Shown here in pieces: positions 1 through 5,326 of a stretch of DNA of 5,344 bases. The stretch lies in contig JAQVDG010000178.1 in the NCBI GenBank assembly GCA_028698395.1, positions 1-5,344 on the forward strand. The letters run 5' to 3'. A model generated the notes under the pieces. The model worked only from the letters and a program-made list of their open reading frames with translations. It ran no database searches and was not told where the DNA came from. The position numbers and the translations under genes were made by a program. This stretch comes from Weeksellaceae bacterium (lineage in GTDB: Bacteria > Bacteroidota > Bacteroidia > Flavobacteriales > Weeksellaceae). Position 1 is the stretch's first letter. The number at the start of each line of letters is the position of its first letter.

Positions 1-9
1 CTGTTTTTT

Positions 10-35
10 ATTAACAACTTATCTACTTTGTTAGT
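10..35. repeat. Inverted repeat upstream of the SPOR gene
   Basis: TTAACAA (11-17) is followed after exactly 10 bases by TTGTTA (28-33). The arms extend by a T·G pair (11/34) and an A-T pair (10/35). The same half-sites with the same 10-base spacing recur at 5211-5234 near the other end of the window, upstream of the leftward operon. It could be a protein-binding palindrome; no regulator can be named. Confidence 0.4.
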
Positions 36-54
36 CAGAATCAATATAAAATAG

Positions 55-62
55 TAGTTTTG
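55..62 (+). promoter_or_regulatory. Candidate -7 promoter element before the SPOR gene
   Basis: TAGTTTTG matches the Bacteroidota -7 consensus TAnnTTTG at every fixed position. A TTTG at 27-30 could be the -33 element, but the 24-base gap is longer than usual. The element ends only four bases before the ATG at 67, so the transcript would be leaderless or nearly so. This may be a chance match in A/T-rich DNA. Confidence 0.3.
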
Positions 63-66
63 AATT

Positions 67-948
67 ATGAATTTGGAAAAGTATATCATAAAATTATTGT
101 ACAACCACGATTGTGTGGTCGTACCGGAATTTGGTGCTTTTATCACTCAAAAAACAGCATCGGTTTATCAAACAGAAACTTCACAGTTTTTTCCACCAGC
201 AAAAGAATTAACATTCAATCATTTATTAACTAAAAATGATGGTTTATTAGCTCAGGAATATGCTTTAATCAATGAAATTTCATTTGAAGAAGCACAGGAA
301 AAAATTGAATCAAATGTGCAGTTTTGGAAAACTCATTTAGCAAATAATTCTTCTTTGAATTTAGCTGAATTAGGAAATTTCACCAAAACGAAAGAAGGAT
401 TCCTTCAATTTCAAGCGCAAAATCCAAACTTTTTATTAGATTCTTTTGGATTGGATAAAGTTCATGCCACTCGAATTCTAATTGAAACTTCAGAAAAAAG
501 TTCAACTCTTTGGTGGAAAGCGGCTGCAATTGTTCCTATTTTATTAGGTGGATTTCTTTATTTTGGGCAACCTCAACCCGTATCAAACTTTGTAAACCAA
601 CAATGGAGTGGATTTGTTTCTCCGGGAACGCATTCTTCTTCACCTGAAACACAAATTGTAAATTCTTCTGAAAAAATCATAGAAATTCCTCAAAACACTC
701 TTGATAATCAATTGTTAATACAAGATTATCAAGTTATTGCGGGTTCTTTCAGAAAATTGGAAGAAGCACATACTTTGGTAAAAGATTTAAAAGAAAAAGG
801 ATTTGAAAATGTACAATTTACTCAAAAAAGAGGAAGCTTTTACTTTGTAGCATTTGAAACTTTTCCAACAAAAGAAGAAGCTTTGGATTATCGAAAATCT
901 GTTTTGGACAATTATCCGAAAACTTGGGTTTTATCATTAAAAGAATAA
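67..948 (+). CDS. HU-CCDC81 and SPOR domain-containing membrane protein
   Basis: This 293-residue protein has three parts. Residues 1-140 resemble the tandem HU-CCDC81 domains of Bacteroidota, a clade of the HU/IHF DNA-binding superfamily; the opening YIIKLLYNHDCVVVPEFGAF is typical of the first copy, and the second covers roughly 60-135. One hydrophobic segment at about 149-167 (WWKAAAIVPILLGGFLYFG) is a transmembrane helix without a cleavable signal peptide. A Ser/Thr/Pro/Gln-rich linker (168-215) leads to a C-terminal SPOR domain (about 219-290, starting DYQVIAGSF, with two βαβ-like halves). SPOR domains bind glycan strands stripped of stem peptides at division septa. The inferred topology is HU part in the cytoplasm and SPOR in the periplasm, so a chromosome-to-cell-wall tether is plausible but unproven. 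The ATG at 67 is kept because the family begins right at this motif. The gene ends before a strong intrinsic terminator. Domain identity is by recognition, not by search. Confidence 0.9.
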   Translation: MNLEKYIIKLLYNHDCVVVPEFGAFITQKTASVYQTETSQFFPPAKELTFNHLLTKNDGLLAQEYALINEISFEEAQEKIESNVQFWKTHLANNSSLNLAELGNFTKTKEGFLQFQAQNPNFLLDSFGLDKVHATRILIETSEKSSTLWWKAAAIVPILLGGFLYFGQPQPVSNFVNQQWSGFVSPGTHSSSPETQIVNSSEKIIEIPQNTLDNQLLIQDYQVIAGSFRKLEEAHTLVKDLKEKGFENVQFTQKRGSFYFVAFETFPTKEEALDYRKSVLDNYPKTWVLSLKE

Positions 949-951
949 GAA

Positions 952-982
952 TTTGATTTTCATAATAGAATTCAGACCTTTG
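952..982 (+). promoter_or_regulatory. Candidate Bacteroidota promoter for the thioesterase gene
   Basis: TTTG (952-955) is followed after 19 bases by GACCTTTG (975-982), which matches the -7 consensus TAnnTTTG at five of its six fixed positions. The spacing is normal for the -33/-7 pair. Transcription would start near 986-989, inside the loop of the overlapping terminator hairpin, giving a leader of about 17-20 bases that contains AAAGG. The element lies within the 5' arm of the terminator. Confidence 0.4.
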
Positions 983-1005
983 CTCACAAAGTAAAGGTCT
1001 TTTTT
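974..1005 (+). terminator. Intrinsic terminator after the SPOR gene
   Basis: The arm AGACCTTT (974-981) pairs perfectly with AAAGGTCT (993-1000). The stem extends inward by a G·T pair (982/992) and a C-G pair (983/991), leaving a 7-base loop (984-990). Six T residues (1000-1005) follow. This is a standard Rho-independent terminator 25 bases after the SPOR stop codon. Unusually, its T-run directly abuts the ATG of the next gene, and its 3' arm holds that gene's Shine-Dalgarno-like AAAGG. Confidence 0.8.
993..997 (+). promoter_or_regulatory. Shine-Dalgarno-like site of the thioesterase gene
   Basis: AAAGG lies 8 bases before the ATG at 1006, a normal distance, and supports that start. It sits in the 3' arm of the hairpin at 974-1000, so it would be paired in read-through RNA and free in RNA that starts inside the loop. 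Bacteroidota depend only weakly on Shine-Dalgarno pairing, so its effect is uncertain. Confidence 0.45.
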
Positions 1006-1533
1006 ATGAACAAAAAAATCAAAACCCCTTCTGAATCTGCTTCTGTACTGACTAATTTGGTACTTCCGGGAGAAACCAATATGCTGAATAATTTATTTGG
1101 CGGTGAATTATTGGCGCGTATGGACAGAATTTCTTCAATTGCTGCCAAAAGACACTCCGAAAGTTTCCAAGTTGTTACGGCAAGTGTAAATCATGTTTCG
1201 TTTAATACGCCGGTTCCTTTGGGAAGTATTGTGAAATTAGAAGCAAAAGTAACTCGTGCTTTTTCCAGTTCAATGGAAATTTTTGTTGATGTTTGGATTG
1301 ATGATCCGGTGGAACAAAAATTAATTAAATCCAATAATGGAATTTATACTTTTGTAGCTGTTGATGAAAATAATAAACCTACTCTTGTTCCACAAATTCA
1401 ACCGGAGACAGAAGAAGAAAAAGAACGTTATGATGCGGCCTTGCGAAGAAAGCAACTGAGTTTGATTTTAGCCGGAAAATTAAATCCACAAGAAGCGCAT
1501 GAACTAAAATCTTTGTTTATGGAGAAAAAGTAA
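1006..1533 (+). CDS. Acyl-CoA thioesterase, hotdog fold (YciA/ACOT-like)
   Basis: This 175-residue cytoplasmic enzyme should hydrolyse acyl-CoA to free fatty acid and CoA. The signature is LPGETNMLNNLFGGELLARMD (residues 20-40): LFGG opens the central hotdog helix, and Asp40 aligns with the catalytic Asp of YciA-type enzymes. The strand VTASVNHVSFNTPVPLGSIV (57-76) and the IYTFVAVDENNKP segment (113-125) complete a single hotdog domain. Residues 132-175 form a charged, probably helical tail. Single-domain members work as oligomers, often trimers of dimers. The ATG at 1006 is the first in frame; the next, at codon 25, would remove the conserved TNLVLPGETN segment. Acyl-chain preference cannot be read from the sequence. 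The gene lies 57 bases after the SPOR gene with a terminator between, so it is probably transcribed mainly from its own promoter. Confidence 0.92.
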   Translation: MNKKIKTPSESASVLTNLVLPGETNMLNNLFGGELLARMDRISSIAAKRHSESFQVVTASVNHVSFNTPVPLGSIVKLEAKVTRAFSSSMEIFVDVWIDDPVEQKLIKSNNGIYTFVAVDENNKPTLVPQIQPETEEEKERYDAALRRKQLSLILAGKLNPQEAHELKSLFMEKK

Positions 1534-1560
1534 TACAAACCACAAAAAGTATATTTTATT

Positions 1561-1604
1561 AAACCGAAATTTCATTCTGAAAATACTGTTCATTTGGTTT
1601 TTTT
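1561..1604 (+). terminator. Terminator-like hairpin in the convergent gap
   Basis: AAACC (1561-1565) pairs with GGTTT (1596-1600) and, after a one-base bulge (G1566), AAAT (1567-1570) pairs with ATTT (1592-1595). The loop is long (21 bases). A run of seven T residues (1598-1604) follows on the + strand, which suits termination of the thioesterase transcript. On the - strand only a broken T-run follows, so it would be a weaker terminator for the exporter gene. The bulge and long loop keep confidence modest. Confidence 0.4.
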
Positions 1605-1605
1605 A

Positions 1606-2283
1606 TTATTCTTTTTCGTGAGTTACGCCTTTTTGAATTTTATTCTCAATCTGTTGATCAATTTTAGAAAAAACACCAAATCCTTTCAAAATCACAATGG
1701 TTCCTAAAATCATCAATATAAATCCGATTGTTTTTTTTAGATAGAAAACCCGGCGAAGTGTAAAACTTTCTTTGACTTTGTGTGCCAATAAAATTTTCAA
1801 TAAATCAATACAGAAAAAAGTAATTAAAACAATCGACATATAAAGCAGTGTATCGCTCTTTTTAGGATATTGAATAATTACTGTACTGACGATGAAAAAC
1901 CAAAATACGATAACTCCAATGTTTAACAGATTCAAAAAGAAGCCATTAATAAAAGTTTTAAAATAATTTTGATTAACTGCACTTAAATTTCGCATTTTGA
2001 AATTAGGTTTACTAACGTACATCAGCAAACCATAAATTAAAATAAAAAATCCACCAAAAATATAAATTGACGGATTGGTTTGAATGGCTAAAGCTAAGTC
2101 TTTACTACCAAAATAAGCAACTAAAATACACAATAAATCAGCTGATAAAACTCCTAAATCCAAGGTAATTGCCGCTCGCCAACCTTTGGAAACGCTGGTT
2201 TCTAAAAGCATGAAAAAAACCGGTCCTATTAAAACAAGACTTAATAAAATACCGATTAGTATAGCGGATGATACCAACTCCAT
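1606..2283 (-). CDS. LysE-family transporter
   Basis: This 225-residue integral inner-membrane protein resembles the LysE/RhtB family of amino-acid and small-solute exporters, which are driven by the ion gradient. About six hydrophobic segments are visible, near residues 5-27, 39-59, 72-91, 110-136, 146-168 and 183-201. The N-terminal family pattern is present: a Gly-Pro pair in the first helix (G20-P21), then SKGWRAAITLDLGVLSAD (32-49), with conserved glycines and Asp42 and Asp49. The C-terminus (about 205-225) is hydrophilic and charged. The usual LysE length is close to 200-230 residues, so it looks complete. It starts 54 bases after the rnr stop on the same strand and is probably the last gene of the rpiB-rnr operon. 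The substrate is unknown, and family members are often annotated as lysine exporters without evidence. Confidence 0.85.
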   Translation of the reverse strand: MELVSSAILIGILLSLVLIGPVFFMLLETSVSKGWRAAITLDLGVLSADLLCILVAYFGSKDLALAIQTNPSIYIFGGFFILIYGLLMYVSKPNFKMRNLSAVNQNYFKTFINGFFLNLLNIGVIVFWFFIVSTVIIQYPKKSDTLLYMSIVLITFFCIDLLKILLAHKVKESFTLRRVFYLKKTIGFILMILGTIVILKGFGVFSKIDQQIENKIQKGVTHEKE

Positions 2284-2337
2284 TGCGCTTGCAAGGTAAT
2301 ATTTTTAAGTGAATACGGAAAAATTGAACAAAAAATT

Positions 2338-4497
2338 CTAATCCACCAACTCAAAATCCAATTGTTTGTTTTGTAAATCGGCTTTGAGTACTTTTATCAT
2401 GATTTTATCGCCCAATTGATAGGTAATTCCGGTTCTTCTTCCTACTATGGCATAATTTTTTTCATCGAAATAAAAAGAATCTTCGTGCATATTTCGTAAT
2501 CGAATCATTCCTTCGCAACGGTTTTCGGGAATTTCAACAAAAATTCCATATTCCTGAACGCCGGTAATTAATCCATAAAATTTCTCTCCGATGAATTGCT
2601 CCATGTATTTGACTTGCATGAATTTAATAGAATCTCTTTCGGCATCGGTTGCTAATTTTTCACGTGTCGAACTGTGTTTACTTTTTTCTTCCCAAGGTGC
2701 CGGATCAGGAGATTTTTTACCTTCTAAATAATGTTGCAAAAGTCGGTGTGCCATCATATCCGGATAACGACGAATCGGTGAAGTAAAATGAGAATAATAT
2801 TTAAATGCCAATCCGTAATGTCCAATGTCGTTTTCTGTCGAATATTTAGCTTTACTCATGGTTCTTATTGCTAAAGTTTCGATTAAATTTTCTTCCGGTT
2901 TTCCTTGAACATCTGCCAATAATTGATTCATGGATTGTGTAATGGTTTTATGATTTCTCAAATCCAACTGATAGCCAAATTGTTTGATAAATAATCGCAA
3001 ATCTTGTAATTTATCCATATCCGGATCTTGATGAACCCGATAAATAAATGTATTTTTATTCGGTTTTCCGTTTTTATCAGTCGAAACAAATTCTGATACT
3101 TTTCGATTGCAAAGCAACATGAATTCTTCAATCAGATGATTGGCTTCTTTACTTACTTTTATATAAGTTCCAATCGGATTATCGTTTTCATCCAATTCAA
3201 ATTTCACTTCTTCTTTATCAAAAGTAATTGCTCCGTCTGCCATTCTCTTTTTTCGTAAAATTTTTGCTAATTGATTTAAAATCAGAATTTCTTCTTTAAA
3301 ATCACCTTCACTTCCTTCGATAATTTCCTGAGCTTCTTCATACGTAAAACGACGATTAGAATGAATAACTGTTTTTCCGTACCATTCGTTGATTACTTTT
3401 GCTTTTTCATCCATTTCAAAAACAGCAGAAAAAGTATATTTATCTTCATTTGGACGAAGTGAGCAAGCAACATTACTCAAATTTTCGGGTAACATGGGAA
3501 CTACTCGATCTACTAAATAAACCGAAGTAGCTCGGTTATAAGCTTCTTTTTCAATGTAAGAATCCGGTTGAACATAATGGGTTACATCAGCAATATGTAC
3601 TCCGATTTGCCAATTTCCATTTTCTAATTGTTGAATGGATAAAGCATCATCAAAATCTTTAGCATCTTTCGGGTCAATGGTGAAAGTCGTAATTTGGCGC
3701 ATATCACGACGACGTTCAATTTCTTTGTCATTTATAGTAACATCCAATTCTTTTGCTTCAATTTGAACTTCTTCCGGAAATTGAGAAGGTAAATTGTATT
3801 CCAAAAGAATGGAATGCATTTCAGCTTTTGTATCTTCCGGATTTCCTAAAATCTCCACAATTTCTCCAAAAGGATTATCAGCTTCTTCCGGCCAATCTTT
3901 GAATTTTACTACTACCTTTTGTCCATCTTCTGCATCATTAAATTTTTCTTTTGGAATATAAAAATCAACATGAACAGAACGTCTGTTATTCACAACAAAT
4001 CCATATTTTCCATTTTTTGCTAATTGAAAAATTCCGGTAAATTGAGTTTTAAAACGTTGAACAACATCAATAATTTCACCTTCTGCTCTTTTTTTGCTTT
4101 TTTGTTTGGACGGATAAATATAAATTTTTACTAAATCACCTTGTAAAGCATTTTTCTTTTTATTTTTTGGAATATAAACGTCTTCTTCTAATCCTTCAAC
4201 CGTTACATAAGCCGAACCACTCTGAGTAATATCAATTGTTCCGATTAAATAATGTTGTTCGTCATTAATTTTAAATTTTCCTCGATCAACTTCCTTAATT
4301 TGTTTATTGATTAAAAGTGTATGTAAGTCTTTGATTAGAATTTCTCGGTCAATACTATTTTGAATTTTTAAAACAGATGCTATTTGTTTGTGATTCATTG
4401 ATTTAGTTCTATTTTTTAATAAAACTTCAAGTATAGATTTAATAAATTTTCCTCCGGAATTAGAGCGTTTATTTTGTTTTTTATTATGTTTACTCAT
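2338..4497 (-). CDS. rnr: Ribonuclease R (3'-5' exoribonuclease, RNase II family)
   Basis: This 719-residue cytoplasmic enzyme degrades RNA processively from the 3' end, including structured RNA. Domains in order are a Lys/Arg-rich N-terminus (1-16), a winged-helix segment (about 17-78), two cold-shock-type OB folds (about 84-146 and 152-218), the RNB catalytic domain (about 261-590) and a C-terminal S1 domain (about 637-718). The metal-binding motif TIDPKDAKDFDDALS gives Asp275, Asp281, Asp283 and Asp284, with the same spacing as Asp272/278/280/281 of E. coli RNase R. Tyr327 corresponds to the base-stacking Tyr324. RVHQDPD (487-493) and YSHFTSPIRRYPD (568-580) are further RNB signatures. The protein stops right after S1 and lacks the long Lys-rich tail of the 813-residue E. 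coli enzyme. The start MSKHNKKQ is 25 bases after the rpiB stop, which supports co-transcription. The stop codon is TAG. Confidence 0.97.
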   Translation of the reverse strand: MSKHNKKQNKRSNSGGKFIKSILEVLLKNRTKSMNHKQIASVLKIQNSIDREILIKDLHTLLINKQIKEVDRGKFKINDEQHYLIGTIDITQSGSAYVTVEGLEEDVYIPKNKKKNALQGDLVKIYIYPSKQKSKKRAEGEIIDVVQRFKTQFTGIFQLAKNGKYGFVVNNRRSVHVDFYIPKEKFNDAEDGQKVVVKFKDWPEEADNPFGEIVEILGNPEDTKAEMHSILLEYNLPSQFPEEVQIEAKELDVTINDKEIERRRDMRQITTFTIDPKDAKDFDDALSIQQLENGNWQIGVHIADVTHYVQPDSYIEKEAYNRATSVYLVDRVVPMLPENLSNVACSLRPNEDKYTFSAVFEMDEKAKVINEWYGKTVIHSNRRFTYEEAQEIIEGSEGDFKEEILILNQLAKILRKKRMADGAITFDKEEVKFELDENDNPIGTYIKVSKEANHLIEEFMLLCNRKVSEFVSTDKNGKPNKNTFIYRVHQDPDMDKLQDLRLFIKQFGYQLDLRNHKTITQSMNQLLADVQGKPEENLIETLAIRTMSKAKYSTENDIGHYGLAFKYYSHFTSPIRRYPDMMAHRLLQHYLEGKKSPDPAPWEEKSKHSSTREKLATDAERDSIKFMQVKYMEQFIGEKFYGLITGVQEYGIFVEIPENRCEGMIRLRNMHEDSFYFDEKNYAIVGRRTGITYQLGDKIMIKVLKADLQNKQLDFELVD

Positions 4498-4514
4498 CTT
4501 ATTTTTACTAATTC

Positions 4515-4534
4515 ATCAGTTATTAACAACTGAT
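4515..4534. repeat. Hairpin at the rpiB-rnr junction
   Basis: ATCAGTT (4515-4521) is the exact reverse complement of AACTGAT (4528-4534), with a 6-base loop that contains the rpiB stop codon. The T-run beside it (4534-4539) lies on the + strand, where no gene needs a terminator. In the leftward transcript no T-run follows the hairpin, so it should not terminate. It might affect coupling or stability of the rpiB-rnr mRNA, or mean nothing. Confidence 0.35.
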
Positions 4535-4951
4535 TTTTTCTACTCGATTTTGATGTCTTCCTCCTTCAAATTCTGTAGAAAGAAAAACTTCTACTATTTG
4601 TAATGCATAGTCCAACGCTATAAAACGAGCAGATAAAGCTAAAACATTTGCATTATTGTGCTGGCGACTTAAACGAGTAACATCTGTATTCCAACACAAA
4701 GCAGAACGAACTGCTTGGTGTTTATTAGCTGTTATATTTACACCTTGTCCACTTCCACAAATTACAATTCCAAAATTAACTTTATTGTTTTCCACAGCTT
4801 CTGCAGTTAAATGAGCAAAATCCGGATAATCAACAGAATCTGTTGAAAATGTTCCAAAATCCTCAATTTCAACTCCTTTACTTATTAAAAACTCTTTTAT
4901 TTTTTCTTTATAAGCAAATCCGGCATGATCGGCTCCAATTGCAATTTTCAT
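4523..4951 (-). CDS. rpiB: Ribose-5-phosphate isomerase B
   Basis: The protein interconverts ribulose-5-phosphate and ribose-5-phosphate in the non-oxidative pentose phosphate pathway, in the cytoplasm. Counting from the chosen start (142 residues), it opens MKIAIGADHAGF, the classic RpiB/LacAB N-terminus. Asp8 and His9 lie in the substrate pocket, Cys65 in CGSGQG matches the catalytic Cys66 of E. coli RpiB, and His98 in RQHNNANV matches its His99. The C-terminal FEGGRHQNRV carries arginines 132 and 136 at the expected phosphate-binding positions. SVDYPDFA (39-46) is also conserved. An in-frame ATG at 4972 would add seven residues (MLINQKN). The start at 4951 is preferred because the family begins at this Met, but the longer form cannot be excluded. 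This is the first gene of the likely rpiB-rnr-exporter operon. Some family members isomerise allose- or galactose-phosphates, so specificity is inferred. Confidence 0.93.
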   Translation of the reverse strand: MKIAIGADHAGFAYKEKIKEFLISKGVEIEDFGTFSTDSVDYPDFAHLTAEAVENNKVNFGIVICGSGQGVNITANKHQAVRSALCWNTDVTRLSRQHNNANVLALSARFIALDYALQIVEVFLSTEFEGGRHQNRVEKISC

Positions 4952-5042
4952 ATTTTTTTGATTTATTAACATAGTTTTTTAATTATTCTTTTATTTCATT
5001 CATAATCAGGTGAAATCAATTTTTAATCAATTGTTGATAAAT

Positions 5043-5075
5043 ATAGAATTACTTTTTATAGAATTTCATAGAATT
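5043..5075. repeat. Three copies of ATAGAATT
   Basis: The octamer ATAGAATT occurs at 5043-5050, 5058-5065 and 5068-5075, with starts 15 and then 10 bases apart. It lies in what would be the rpiB operon leader. The copies could be iterated binding sites about one and one-and-a-half helical turns apart. No known site is recognised. Confidence 0.5.
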
Positions 5076-5082
5076 CATTTGG

Positions 5083-5112
5083 TTTTTATAATTCCATTTT
5101 TGATTATAAAAA
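5083..5112. repeat. 10-bp A/T inverted repeat
   Basis: TTTTTATAAT (5083-5092) is the exact reverse complement of ATTATAAAAA (5103-5112), with a 10-base spacer. Because the arms are only A and T, an RNA hairpin would be weak, and no T-run follows in either direction, so a terminator is unlikely. TAATTCCA overlaps the left arm at 5089-5096 and recurs at 5116-5123. Confidence 0.5.
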
Positions 5113-5156
5113 ATCTAATTCCAGTCAAGAAAAAGTTTTGATTTTAATTTATTTAT

Positions 5157-5202
5157 TTTGCACATACTTATCAGCATTCTATTTCTTCTGATTTAGTGCA
5201 AA
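5157..5202. repeat. Nested inverted repeat TTTGCAC / GTGCAAA
   Basis: TTTGCAC (5157-5163) is the reverse complement of GTGCAAA (5196-5202). Inside it, ATCAG (5170-5174) pairs with CTGAT (5188-5192) around a 13-base loop, leaving an asymmetric internal loop of 6 and 3 bases. The right arm overlaps the candidate leftward -7 element. It could be an operator or a structured 5' RNA element. Confidence 0.45.
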
Positions 5203-5206
5203 TTTA
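5199..5206 (-). promoter_or_regulatory. Candidate -7 promoter element, rpiB operon
   Basis: On the - strand the word is TAAATTTG followed by CAC. It matches TAnnTTTG at every fixed position, and the trailing C is common in flavobacterial promoters. No TTTG occurs at the usual 19-21 bases upstream; the nearest TTG (minus strand, 5224-5222) is only 15 bases away. Transcription would begin near 5193 and give a leader of about 240 bases before the rpiB ATG, unusually long. Confidence 0.4.
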
Positions 5207-5224
5207 ACAATTAACAATCAACAA
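5204..5224. repeat. Three tandem heptamers TTAACAA/TTAACAA/TCAACAA
   Basis: Three head-to-tail 7-base units occupy 5204-5210, 5211-5217 and 5218-5224; the third differs at one position. They overlap the upstream edge of the candidate leftward -7 element and share the second unit with the palindrome at 5211-5234. They may be binding-site iterons or slippage products. Confidence 0.5.
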
Positions 5225-5234
5225 TTTTTGTTAA
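5211..5234. repeat. Palindrome TTAACAA-N10-TTGTTAA
   Basis: The arms 5211-5217 and 5228-5234 are perfect reverse complements with a 10-base spacer. The same half-sites and spacing occur at 11-33. It lies just upstream of the candidate rpiB -7 element, where an activator or repressor site would be expected. Confidence 0.45.
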
Positions 5235-5268
5235 TAAGCTTCTAATTCTTTCATTTTAAATTAAACCG

Positions 5269-5286
5269 TAACAAATCATTTTGTTA
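5269..5286. repeat. Inverted repeat TAACAAA-N4-TTTGTTA
   Basis: The arms 5269-5275 and 5280-5286 are perfect reverse complements around TCAT. The core TAACAA/TTGTTA matches the two other palindromes in the window, but the spacing is different. As RNA it would be a weak 7-bp hairpin with no T-run. Confidence 0.4.
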
Positions 5287-5317
5287 AATATAATTCAATA
5301 AAATTTGTCCAAATTAG

Positions 5318-5326
5318 TTATTCACA
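5318..5326 (+). promoter_or_regulatory. DnaA-box-like 9-mer
   Basis: TTATTCACA fits the general DnaA-box consensus TTATNCACA exactly. Only this one exact match was noticed, and it lies four bases before the adapter sequence at the contig end. A single box does not define an origin; it may be a DnaA-regulated site or chance. Confidence 0.3.

Noticed and set aside
1081..1533. Alternative thioesterase start at the internal ATG (codon 25), to avoid the overlap with the terminator
   Set aside because: It would remove the conserved TNLVLPGETN segment before LFGG, and AAAGG is well spaced for the ATG at 1006.
4515..4540. Intrinsic terminator at the rpiB-rnr junction
   Set aside because: The T-run is on the + strand, where no gene precedes it. 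In the leftward transcript the hairpin is not followed by a T-run.
5048..5077. Nine-codon - strand frame MNSMKFYKK across the ATAGAATT copies
   Set aside because: Too short to support, and its sequence is a by-product of the octamer repeat.
5103..5128. On the - strand, TTGACT (5128-5123) and TATAAT (5108-5103), resembling a sigma70 -35/-10 promoter
   Set aside because: The spacer is only 14 bases, and the primary sigma factor of Bacteroidota prefers TTTG/TAnnTTTG. TATAAT is part of the A/T palindrome at 5083-5112.
5153..5160. Rightward -7-like TTATTTTG facing the leftward promoter element
   Set aside because: It mismatches the consensus at the key A, and the nearest upstream TTTG (5137-5140) is only 12 bases away. 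No gene lies to its right inside the window.
5117..5179. Short - strand frame of about 20 codons starting MLISMCKINK in the gap upstream of rpiB
   Set aside because: It is very short, has no recognisable motif or ribosome-binding site, and lies in repeat-rich A/T DNA where short frames arise by chance.
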